Assembly: GCA_041569895.1 (NCBI GenBank)
Contig: JBFFXF010000250.1
Coordinates: 1 to 11,354, forward strand
Length of the DNA: 11,354 bases
Source of the DNA: JBFFXF01 sp041569895
GTDB taxonomy: Bacteria > Planctomycetota > UBA8108 > JACQVS01
Direction of reading: 5' to 3'
Below the pieces are notes generated by a model. That model did no database searches. It saw nothing but the letters and a program-made list of their open reading frames with translations, and was not told the origin of the DNA. Each line of letters starts with the position of its first letter. Position 1 is the first letter of the stretch. Below are positions 1 to 7,221 of the stretch, one piece after another. The translations under genes and the position numbers were made by a program.

Positions 1-1569
1 CTGAAACGTCGCCGGGCCGAGCGGGTTGGTCTGAAAGGTCGCCTGAACGAAGTTGTTGCCCGCCCGCGGGCCGAGCACGAAGTCCACCTCGGCGTGTCCG
101 GTCTCGGATGTGGTGACGATCACCGCGTCCTCGCCGTTGACCTTGCCGCCGCCGCGCGTGACCGAGAACGTCACGGGGACGCCGGCGACGCCGTTGCAGG
201 AGTCGCTGACCCAGACGCGGAGCGGCGCCGGCGCGGGCCCGCCCGCCTCGCCGCGCTGATTGTTGCCGCTGCCGATGTTGATCTGATCGGCGGGAGCCGG
301 ATCGGCCGATTCGCAGAAGAAGATGGTGTTGGCGACGTCTTCCCCGGTCACCGCGACCCGGTTGTTGGCGCAGCCCGCATCGGTTCCGAGGCGCAGAAAG
401 GCGCTCGCCGTTCCGTCCGCGCCGGTGCGCACGGTCAGGCGGCGCGCCGGATCGCTGCCGTCGGCGCTCGCCGAGAGCGCGCCGTCGCTGAGCGCGACGC
501 GAAAGGTCACGGCGCGATCCGCGATCGGCTCGCCGCTCGTGGAGTCGATGACGCGCGCCACCAGCGGCTCGGGGAGCAGGCCGAGCACCGGAGCGCTCTG
601 GCTGTTTCCCGAGACGATCTGGAGCCGTCCGCCCTCGGGACATTCGTTGATGACCGTCACCGATTTCGTCGCCGTGTTGCCGACGAGGTCGGTGGCGACG
701 ACCGTGAAGGTGTTGGCGCCATCGACGAGAGGCACCGCCGCGCGCTCGAACGTGCCGTTCGTGCCGATGCCGATGTCGACGTTGGCGCGAACGCCCTCGA
801 CGGTGACCTCGAGCCCCATGAAGCCGCTCAGCCGATCGCTGACGCGGCCGGCGATGACCGTGGCGTCGTCACAGAGCGTCGCGCCGCCGGCTGGGAAGTC
901 GATGAAGAGAAGCGGTGGCGTCGAGTCCTGGATGACCTTGGCGGGAGTCGCCGCGCTGCGCAGGTCCTCGGCGATCGCCGTGACGAAGAGCCGGTTCTGG
1001 CGGTTGCGCAGGAGCTCGACGACGACCTCGTACGCGCCGTCCACGACGTCGGCGGTCACCACGGACACGCCGCCGGAGATCTCGACCGTCTCGGCCTCCT
1101 CGGCGGTCCCTGAAACGGTCACAAAGGACTCGCCGGTGACTCTCGGCAGGCGCGTCACGGTCGGCGGTGGTGGAGGGACCTCCTCGGGAGGCAGCGGCGG
1201 ACACGGTGTGAACGCGACGCAGTCGAGGGTGTCGGGCGTCGGATCCTCGCCGCAGTGCGTCACGTCGAAGTTCGACTCGCCGCTTCCGGGAAGCGGCGGC
1301 GCCGGACCGCCCGCGAAGAGAAAGTTGAGAATGAACGATGGATCGCTGATGTCGAGCGATCCATCGTCGTTCGCGTCACTCGCGTCGCGACACGATAAAT
1401 CCTCGCCGCCAAGAAACAGAAAGTTCAACAGGAAGATCGCATCGCTGATGTCGATCGCGCCGCTCGCGTTCACGTCCGCTCGAACGAAGCGAGCTTCCTG
1501 CGCCCGGACGGGCCCGACGGAGCAGAGAATCACCGCGGTCAGGACGGAGAACCAGCGCGTCGCGCCCAT
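1..1569 (-). CDS. Secreted surface protein with dockerin pair and Ig-like domains (C-terminus beyond window)
   Basis: The frame reads without a stop for 523 codons from an ATG at 1569 to the left edge, so the C-terminus is missing. A GGGGGGA ribosome site lies 5 bases before the ATG. Residues 1-23 form a signal peptide with a VRA|QEA cleavage site. Residues 30-95 hold two dockerin/EF-hand-like repeats with calcium-loop positions D32, N34, D40, D43 and D65, N67, D69, D73, D76; position 5 of loop 1 is S36 instead of Asp. A Cys-containing stretch (CGEDPTPDTLDC, 106-117) and a proline-rich linker (122-137) follow. Residues 140-213 and 214-308 look like bacterial Ig-like folds; the second resembles the glucodextranase-B type (VDGANTFTVVATDLVGN). 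Residues about 317-420 and 429-523 resemble Big_1/invasin-type domains (PVTFSV, GxAxAxFxLG). Inference: an exported adhesive or structural cell-surface protein. I see no catalytic domain in the visible part. The preceding gene on this strand ends 210 bp upstream, so it is probably transcribed separately. Confidence 0.88.
   Translation of the reverse strand, partial: MGATRWFSVLTAVILCSVGPVRAQEARFVRADVNASGAIDISDAIFLLNFLFLGGEDLSCRDASDANDDGSLDISDPSFILNFLFAGGPAPPLPGSGESNFDVTHCGEDPTPDTLDCVAFTPCPPLPPEEVPPPPPTVTRLPRVTGESFVTVSGTAEEAETVEISGGVSVVTADVVDGAYEVVVELLRNRQNRLFVTAIAEDLRSAATPAKVIQDSTPPLLFIDFPAGGATLCDDATVIAGRVSDRLSGFMGLEVTVEGVRANVDIGIGTNGTFERAAVPLVDGANTFTVVATDLVGNTATKSVTVINECPEGGRLQIVSGNSQSAPVLGLLPEPLVARVIDSTSGEPIADRAVTFRVALSDGALSASADGSDPARRLTVRTGADGTASAFLRLGTDAGCANNRVAVTGEDVANTIFFCESADPAPADQINIGSGNNQRGEAGGPAPAPLRVWVSDSCNGVAGVPVTFSVTRGGGKVNGEDAVIVTTSETGHAEVDFVLGPRAGNNFVQATFQTNPLGPATFQ
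1335..1367. repeat. 13-bp perfect inverted repeat inside the second dockerin repeat
   Basis: ACGATGGATCGCT (1335-1347) and AGCGATCCATCGT (1355-1367) are exact reverse complements separated by 7 bases. The element lies in coding sequence for residues 68-78 (DDGSLDISDPS) of the minus-strand surface protein, so its mRNA could form a 13-bp hairpin about 200 bases after the start codon. A 14-base direct repeat, ATCGCTGATGTCGA (1342-1355 and 1441-1454), reflects the two related dockerin repeats and overlaps the hairpin. Confidence 0.8.
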
Positions 1570-1739
1570 GACAATCCCCCCGTGAAAACTGGAACATACC
1601 CCGTGAGAGAGAACCTCGACCCACCGTAAACTCGACCCGGTGAGGCCGCCGTCGCGCGGGATCGACGACCTCGATGGCTCACCTTACTGAAGAGTGCGCG
1701 ACACCTCAAGGAGTTTTGCGCGTACTCGACAAATCGCGC

Positions 1740-1766
1740 CGATGCGCGTGAGCGATCATCGCATCG
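1740..1766 (-). terminator. Possible weak terminator hairpin after the HEAT-repeat gene
   Basis: CGATGCG (1740-1746) and CGCATCG (1760-1766) form a perfect 7-bp inverted repeat with a 13-base gap, starting 13 bases beyond the stop codon of the minus-strand HEAT gene. On the minus strand it is followed by a short ATTTGT stretch instead of a real U-tract, so intrinsic termination would be weak. The rest of the 1570-1779 gap shows no other clear element. Near the surface-protein gene there is a TATGTT on the minus strand, but no matching -35 at the right distance. Confidence 0.3.
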
Positions 1767-1779
1767 TGCGCGTTCGCGA

Positions 1780-4428
1780 TCACCGAGTCCGGGCGACGCC
1801 CATGCCGTCGAGCACGGCAAGCGCCTCCTCACGGGCGCGCGGGTCGTCAGTCCTGGCGACGAAACGGCGCACCGCGTCGGCCACGTCACGGGCCGCGGGG
1901 CCCATGTCGCGGAGGATGCGGAGGGCGTGATGGGTCTCGAGGCGGGTGAGGGGGGAATCGCTGTGGATCCGATCCTGAACCCACGCGATGCCGGTCGGAG
2001 GCGTTTCGAGCGCGTCGGCGAGGACACCGGCCTCGACGTCGCCGGTGATGCGCCAGATCGCCTCCGCGGCGAAGAGGCGCAGCGTCCGATCGGGCGACGA
2101 GAGCGCCTCCCTCAACTCGCCGAGCGCCTCGCGAGCGTCCTTGCCGATGCCTCCGAGAGCGCGCGCCGCGACGCGCTTCGCCGGCTGGAACTCCCAGGAC
2201 TGTCCCTCCAGCGGCGCGGACAGCACGCCGCGAAGAGGATCGATCACGCCGACGTCATGCCCCGCGTCAACAAGAATCGCCGCGGCGTACGCGCGAACCA
2301 GATCGTCCCGGCTCGAGAGGAGAGGCCTGAACGCCGGGACACGCCCGGCCGGAAGACCCGCGACGAGAAAGGCGGGCAGTATCGAGCGCTTGACGTCGTC
2401 GAAGCGCTCGGCCGAGTCCCGCATCGACCCGATCCAGTCCCAGACAATCCGATCGTCCGGGGCGAGGAGCGCGAGCGTGCCCGCGAGTCGTGGCTCGCTC
2501 TCGATGCCGTCAGTCCCTCGCAGGTCCTCGGCGAGCCACCGAAACCGCGCGACGCGGTCGGAGAACGTGCCCTCGGACCGATCGCTCGCGAAGGCCAGCG
2601 CGTTGAGGCATCTCGCCACACTGTCCAGCGGAAGCCGGTGTCGCCTCGCCCTGATCGAGCTCGAGATCGTCTCGACGACCTCGGGAGTGCCGTGGAGCAG
2701 GCTGACCAGGAACAGCGATTTCGTGAGGTCGTTCGAGGCCGATTGGAGCGTGGCCGGGTCTCGCGGGAATCGGCCGATCGAGCGTGACCGCCCCTTCCGC
2801 GTGCAGCTCAGGTCCACGAGCTCGCTGGCCGCCGCCGGGATCCGCGTTGCGAGCTCAGCGAGGATGCGCCCCGCGAGATCGTTGCCCTCCTCGACCGCCG
2901 CGCGGAGGACCGGGACGGCATCGACGAGATCGGCCGCCCGTTGCCCGAGCAGGAACGTGGAATGTCGAGACGACGTGCGGAATCGCGGCAGCTCGCTGTC
3001 CTCGCTCCGTGACGCTTTCAGCACCGCCTCGATGGCGCCGGGCCCGTCCTCCCCGAGGAGCAGGAGCGACCAGCGGGCATGGGCACGGACCGCGATGTCC
3101 GTGCTCACGGCCGCACTGCGCAGGGCGGCGATCGTGCTCGGTGTCGGCTCGCCCAGTCCGGAGGCGGCCCGCGCTGCGGCGATGACCGTCGCCCGATCGG
3201 ACGACCCGAGCGCCGCCTCGAGCGCCGGGCGCGCCGCCTCACCGATGCGCCCCAGTGCCCATGCGGCGATCCAGTTCGGACTGCCGTCGAACTCGGGGTT
3301 CCGCCAATGCAGCGAGTCCGCGCCGCGCCCCAGCACGCGCGCGAGCGCCGGGGCCGCCTTCCCGGCCTCGGGGGTCACCGGAGCGAGGATGCCGAGGGCG
3401 TACGCGGCAGACAGTGACAGATGGGGGCTCTCATCATCGAGAAGCCCGATCAGCAGTCCCACGAAACCGTCCGGCGGATCTTCGAGCACGGCCATCAGCG
3501 GCAGCAACTCCGCCCGGGCGTCGTGCGCCCGGAGCCGCGGCGCCTCGAGACCGAGCAGATCGGTGAACCAGAAGGGCAACTTCGCGTCGTGAAGCCCCTG
3601 CCAGTCGCCCTCGCGGAGCTCGGCGAGCACGGTGGGGAGCGCGTCGCGCGCGGGCTCGCCGAGCTCGAGGAGGGCCCTTGCCGCCTCGGCGCGCACCGGG
3701 TCCCGCGCCCCGAGCGACACGAGGAGCGCGCGAACCGAATGCGTCGCCGCTTCCGGGAAGCGCGAGAGCCCCTGCGCTGCCTGAGCCGCGACGAGCGGGC
3801 TCGCGTCATCGAGGGCCTCGACCAGCGCCGGCACGGCGTCGGCCACGCCGTGCATGCGACCGAGCGACCAGACCGCCGCCTGGCGCACGTCCTCCTCACG
3901 ATCGTCCGCGCATCCGAGGAGCGGCGGCACCGCCGAACGCTTTCCGGGAAAGTGGACGCCAATCAGGATCGCGACGTGTCTGCGCGTCGTCACGTCGTCG
4001 ATCGACAGCGCGTCGGCGAGGATCGGGATCAGCTCGTCGTACCGCCACTCCTCCCACGACAGGAGCGTCGCCGCGGCGAGCCGGACTTTCGGGCGTTCGC
4101 TGCGCAGGGCGTCACCGAAGCCCGGGAGCGCCCACCGCGGGTCGATCCCGGGGTCATGGGCAATGCGCGTCGCCCAGTCCTTCGTGAACTCCGCTGGATC
4201 GTCGGGGTAGTGCTCCAGCCACGTCGCCACGATGCGCCGCACGCCGCGGCGGCTGCCCATGTCGAGCAAGCGCTCGGCCGTCGGCTCCCAGTGGTCGCCC
4301 GGCTCGTCGAGCTTGCGGATCAGCCAGTGCTCGACCACCAGCGGGTGGACCACGAGGGCGATCGTCGCCACCGCGACGACCACCGCGACGACCGACGACA
4401 GGACGATGACTCGCTTTCTGCGTCGCAC
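1780..4428 (-). CDS. Membrane-anchored HEAT-repeat protein
   Basis: 882 residues. The start is GTG at 4428, with AGGAGGAG ending 8 bases upstream; the stop is TGA at 1780-1782. The N-terminus is basic (RRRKR) followed by one hydrophobic helix at about residues 7-28, giving a single anchor with the bulk outside the cytoplasm. Most of the rest is a chain of paired amphipathic helices typical of HEAT/armadillo solenoids. They are clear at about 110-460 (for example DVRQAAVWSLGRM 180-192, LSLSAAYALGILAP 337-350, IAAWALGRIG 387-396) and again at about 690-870 (LVRAYAAAILVDAG 710-723, KRVAARALGGIG 751-762, LRLFAAEAIWRITG 783-796). Residues about 480-690 are more divergent. HEAT solenoids bind other proteins; no enzyme motif is visible and the partner is unknown. 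It is divergent from the desaturase gene, with 282 bp between the starts. Many anchored HEAT proteins occur in Planctomycetota, so this is probably a scaffold, but its specific role cannot be read from sequence. Confidence 0.88.
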   Translation of the reverse strand: MRRRKRVIVLSSVVAVVVAVATIALVVHPLVVEHWLIRKLDEPGDHWEPTAERLLDMGSRRGVRRIVATWLEHYPDDPAEFTKDWATRIAHDPGIDPRWALPGFGDALRSERPKVRLAAATLLSWEEWRYDELIPILADALSIDDVTTRRHVAILIGVHFPGKRSAVPPLLGCADDREEDVRQAAVWSLGRMHGVADAVPALVEALDDASPLVAAQAAQGLSRFPEAATHSVRALLVSLGARDPVRAEAARALLELGEPARDALPTVLAELREGDWQGLHDAKLPFWFTDLLGLEAPRLRAHDARAELLPLMAVLEDPPDGFVGLLIGLLDDESPHLSLSAAYALGILAPVTPEAGKAAPALARVLGRGADSLHWRNPEFDGSPNWIAAWALGRIGEAARPALEAALGSSDRATVIAAARAASGLGEPTPSTIAALRSAAVSTDIAVRAHARWSLLLLGEDGPGAIEAVLKASRSEDSELPRFRTSSRHSTFLLGQRAADLVDAVPVLRAAVEEGNDLAGRILAELATRIPAAASELVDLSCTRKGRSRSIGRFPRDPATLQSASNDLTKSLFLVSLLHGTPEVVETISSSIRARRHRLPLDSVARCLNALAFASDRSEGTFSDRVARFRWLAEDLRGTDGIESEPRLAGTLALLAPDDRIVWDWIGSMRDSAERFDDVKRSILPAFLVAGLPAGRVPAFRPLLSSRDDLVRAYAAAILVDAGHDVGVIDPLRGVLSAPLEGQSWEFQPAKRVAARALGGIGKDAREALGELREALSSPDRTLRLFAAEAIWRITGDVEAGVLADALETPPTGIAWVQDRIHSDSPLTRLETHHALRILRDMGPAARDVADAVRRFVARTDDPRAREEALAVLDGMGVARTR

Positions 4429-4710
4429 GAGCGGCGCTCCTCCTCGCCGGGTGAGGCCCGTTGATATGATGGCCGACGCCGGCCCCCCGGAAAAGACCAG
4501 AGCAGGCTGACCACGACACCAACCCCTGGTGCGAGGACCGGAGGCCAGAGATCTGCAGAAGTGTTTTTTTTCAGGTCGTGCGAGAAAGTTCCCCCTTCTG
4601 CGGTGAGCTCCCGGCGGCGCCCACGCGAGGCTGCACGATGGAACGTCTTTTGCAAAACCGCTCGTGAGTGCGCAGGAGCGCGCCAGGACGTTTCTTGCGG
4701 GGAGCGACGG
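4429..4710. other. Divergent intergenic region between HEAT-repeat and desaturase genes
   Basis: This 282-bp gap must hold both promoters unless one gene starts further in. Visible elements are a T8 run at 4564-4571; a perfect palindrome TTTTGCAAAA at 4648-4657, about 53 bases before the desaturase ATG; a short hairpin CACCA-5-TGGTG at 4517-4531; and a TATGAT at 4465-4470 on the plus strand. I could not pair any -10-like hexamer with a convincing -35 at 16-18 bases, so no promoter is assigned. The palindrome is a candidate operator only because of its symmetry and position. Confidence 0.4.
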
Positions 4711-5745
4711 ATGCTTCGCGTCAGGGAATCACCACAACGGAAGAAGAAGGACCTCCTGGCCGCGACGCGGCCGTTCGCGAGCGAGGACGTCGCGAGGAGC
4801 TGGTGGAGCGTTGGCTCGACGCTGTGCATTCTCGCCGCGGTCTTCGTGCTCGCCGCCATCCTCCCGTGGTGGCCGGTGCGTCTGATCGTGTCGTTCGTGG
4901 GCGGTCTGCTGCTCGTCCGGACGTTCATCCTGTATCACGACTTCATGCACGGCTCCCTCCTGCGTCGCTCGCGGCTCGCGCGGTGGCTCTTCTACCCGTG
5001 CGGCCTCGTCATGCTGACGCCGCCGCGGTACTGGCGTTACAGCCACAACTTTCACCATTCCCACGTCGGCAAGCCGATACCGCCGGGCCATGGCTCGGTG
5101 CCCCTTGTGACCTGGGACGTCGGGTCGTTTCCGCTGATGACGACCGAGCAGTGGCGGAACGCCACGACCATGCAGCGTGTGCGGTACCGCATCAACCGTC
5201 ATCCCCTCACCCTCCTGTTCGCCTACTTCACGGTGTTCATGTTCAGTCTGTGCATAGCTCCGCTGGTGTCGAATCCGCGAAAGTACTGGGACGGGGCGCT
5301 GTCACTCGTCGTCCATGGAGGCATCGTCGCCGGGCTCTGGATCGTCGCGGGATTCCCCGTGCTCTTCTTCTCCTTCCTGCTGCCGCTGGCCATCGCCACC
5401 GCCGTCGGCGCGTACCTCTTCTATGCGCAGCACAACTACGAGGGAATGCTCGTCTTGCCGAGATCCGAATGGACCTACTACCGCGGCGCGACGGAGTCTT
5501 CGAGCTACATGAAGCTCGGTCCGATCATGCACTGGTTCACGGGGAACATCGGATACCACCATGTTCACCACATGAACCCGCTGATCCCGTTCTACCGGCT
5601 CCCGGAGGCCATGGCCGCGGTACCGGAGCTGCAGAGTCCGCAGGTGACGTCGCTGCATCCCCGAGACATCCTGGCCTGCCTGCGACTCAACCTCTGGGAC
5701 CCGCAGACAAAGAGGCTCGTGGGCTACCATGCGGCGAGCACCTGA
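4711..5745 (+). CDS. Membrane fatty acid desaturase (omega-6/delta-12-like)
   Basis: 344 residues from ATG 4711, which has a GGGGAG ribosome site 6 bases upstream. The frame stays open for 50 more codons upstream to a GTG at 4561, but that extension is Arg/Cys-rich with no family resemblance, so the shorter start is preferred. All three di-iron histidine boxes are present: HDFMH (76-80), HNFHH (112-116) and HHVHH (283-287). QHNYEG lies at 240-245, and FTGNIGYHHVHHMNP (276-290) matches the omega-6 desaturase signature as I remember it. Hydrophobic segments at about 33-52, 55-75, 166-186 and 197-237 fit the usual two hairpins. It would introduce a cis double bond into an acyl chain at the membrane, using a ferredoxin-like electron donor; no donor gene is visible here. 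Regiospecificity cannot be settled from sequence; a carotenoid or other lipid substrate is less likely but possible. The stop is 20 bp from the convergent propeller gene. Confidence 0.9.
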   Translation: MLRVRESPQRKKKDLLAATRPFASEDVARSWWSVGSTLCILAAVFVLAAILPWWPVRLIVSFVGGLLLVRTFILYHDFMHGSLLRRSRLARWLFYPCGLVMLTPPRYWRYSHNFHHSHVGKPIPPGHGSVPLVTWDVGSFPLMTTEQWRNATTMQRVRYRINRHPLTLLFAYFTVFMFSLCIAPLVSNPRKYWDGALSLVVHGGIVAGLWIVAGFPVLFFSFLLPLAIATAVGAYLFYAQHNYEGMLVLPRSEWTYYRGATESSSYMKLGPIMHWFTGNIGYHHVHHMNPLIPFYRLPEAMAAVPELQSPQVTSLHPRDILACLRLNLWDPQTKRLVGYHAAST

Positions 5746-5765
5746 CGAGCTCTCCGAGGTCATGA

Positions 5766-7076
5766 TTACCGTGAACGGACGCCCTCCTCTCTGACGCAGT
5801 GGAGCGTGTCTCCGGTGCGGATCAGCAGGCTGCCGGGGACGGCGGCGACGCCGTACACCGTGCGGCCACCGAAACGGTCCCGCTGGCGGCCGGCGCCATC
5901 GGCGCGCTGCTCCTCAGGATCCCACAGCCTGTTCTCGGCGATCTTCCTGAGCTCGGGGCCCGACGCGAGCACGGTGGTCGTTCCCCTGCGGCCGAAGAAG
6001 TAGATGCGGTCGCCGACACCGAGCGGCGTCGCCCAGCAGGACTCCGCGATGCGGCCGGAGTACTTCTGCTCCCCGGTCATGGCGTCGAAACAGAACACGA
6101 CACCGGCGCGGTTCACCCAGTACGCGTGTCCAGCGTGGACCACCGGCGACGCGAACGACGCGAGCGCCCTCTCGGCCGTCCACAGTGTCGTCGCGCGAAA
6201 CTCGCCCTCCTGCTCCGTGACCCTGATCGCGACGTTCGACCTCGGCGCGACCTCGGCGAACTGCCCGCGCTCGCCCGCGGAGGCGCCGACGAGGAACAGA
6301 CCATCCCCGTACGGAATCGGCGTCGTCACGGTGTTGCCGCCGATGTCATCGCGCGACCAGAGGAGTTTCCCCGTCGCCGGATCGTACCCATCGACGGAGC
6401 CGCTCGAGCTGACGACGATCTGAGGTTCACCACCGACGGTGACCACCGCCGGAGAGCTCCACGACATGCGGCTCGCGCGGTCGGTCTTCCACAGGGTCTT
6501 GCCGCTCTCCTTGGCCACCGCCAGCAGGTACGACGGGCCCTCGTGGTCGACGAGAACGTGGATCGCCGAGCGCGTCTGCGCGAGCGAGCCGCCGAGCCCG
6601 AACCGGTTCTTGAACTCTCCGATCTCACTCGACAGCGACCGCTTCCAGCGCACGTCGCCGTCGTGTTCGAGGGCGAGCAGGTCGCCGCTCTCGAAGAAGA
6701 CGTACAAGCTGCTGGCGTCGACGACCGGAGTCGGCGCCGCCCGGCTGACGTAGTTCGTCGACTCGACCCTGGTCGAGCTCTCGAGCGAGTGCTTCCAGAT
6801 CTGCTTGCCATTCGCCATGTCGAGCGCGACGACATGGCAGGTCTCCTTCAGCGGTCCCTCGACCGACGTCACCCAGACGCGATCGCCGCGAATCACCGGG
6901 CTCGACTGGCCGTAGCCGGGCAGCGTTGCCTTCCACGCGATGTTTCTGTCGGGCGCCCACTCGAGCGCGATCGATTCCGGTGGAATCGCGTTCGCGCCGG
7001 CGCCGAGGAAACCGGGCCAGGCCTTCACGTCGTCGTCGAGAAGGAGTGACAGCATGCAGAGGAGCGTCAACGACAT
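5766..7076 (-). CDS. PQQ/BamB-like beta-propeller protein
   Basis: 436 residues. ATG at 7076 with GGAGAG 6 bases upstream; the frame is closed by a stop at 7122-7124 with no other start between, so this start is forced. Stop TAA at 5766-5768. The opening WPGFLGAGAN (20-29) ... NIAWKATLPG (45-54) ... SSPVIRGDRVWVT (58-70) matches the planctomycete propeller family that usually begins WPQFRG. Blade motifs of the PQQ type recur: ALDMANGKQIW (84-94), ALEHDGDVRW (135-144), VAKESGKTLW (187-196), YDPATGKLLW (231-240) and FDAMTGEQKY (330-339), consistent with about seven or eight blades. Such propellers are mostly non-catalytic binding or scaffold proteins, and PQQ binding itself is not shown. Only about 13 residues precede the mature-like part; they are hydrophobic (LTLLCMLSLLL) but lack a basic n-region and an AxA site, so export is likely but not certain. 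Confidence 0.88.
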   Translation of the reverse strand: MSLTLLCMLSLLLDDDVKAWPGFLGAGANAIPPESIALEWAPDRNIAWKATLPGYGQSSPVIRGDRVWVTSVEGPLKETCHVVALDMANGKQIWKHSLESSTRVESTNYVSRAAPTPVVDASSLYVFFESGDLLALEHDGDVRWKRSLSSEIGEFKNRFGLGGSLAQTRSAIHVLVDHEGPSYLLAVAKESGKTLWKTDRASRMSWSSPAVVTVGGEPQIVVSSSGSVDGYDPATGKLLWSRDDIGGNTVTTPIPYGDGLFLVGASAGERGQFAEVAPRSNVAIRVTEQEGEFRATTLWTAERALASFASPVVHAGHAYWVNRAGVVFCFDAMTGEQKYSGRIAESCWATPLGVGDRIYFFGRRGTTTVLASGPELRKIAENRLWDPEEQRADGAGRQRDRFGGRTVYGVAAVPGSLLIRTGDTLHCVREEGVRSR

Positions 7077-7120
7077 CTGGTTCTCTCCGTACGGGTGGTT
7101 TCGATGGTGTCCGTGTCCGG

Positions 7121-7126
7121 ATCATA
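7121..7126 (-). promoter_or_regulatory. Candidate -10 element for the propeller gene
   Basis: On the minus strand this reads TATGAT, five of six bases of the sigma-70 -10 consensus, 44 bases before the propeller ATG. No convincing -35 hexamer is seen 16-18 bases upstream and there is no extended TG motif, so this is a weak call. The same 145-bp divergent gap (7077-7221) must also serve the plus-strand gene at 7222, for which I see no clear promoter. Confidence 0.25.
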
Positions 7127-7221
7127 CCCGGCGTCCAGGTTTCCGCATACTGCTCCCCGGCAAAGACCGAAGCGCGCCGGAAACGTGACATCCGGAGCTC
7201 GACGCGCGAGAATGGGCGGCG

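Noticed and set aside
94..1585. Plus-strand ORFs of 339 and 420 codons across the left end
   Set aside because: The minus strand here encodes a signal peptide, a dockerin pair and Ig-like domains in one frame running off the left edge; the plus-strand frames show no domain and have low-complexity Ser/Arg/Ala composition.
1988..4464. Plus-strand ORFs antisense to the HEAT-repeat gene (up to 534 codons)
   Set aside because: They mirror the Ala/Leu/Arg-rich HEAT codons and contain no recognisable motif; the minus-strand frame has a ribosome site, membrane anchor and regular helical repeats.
4561..4710. A 50-codon N-terminal extension of the desaturase from GTG 4561
   Set aside because: The extension is Arg/Cys-rich with no family similarity and begins in the T8 run, whereas ATG 4711 has a well placed GGGGAG site.
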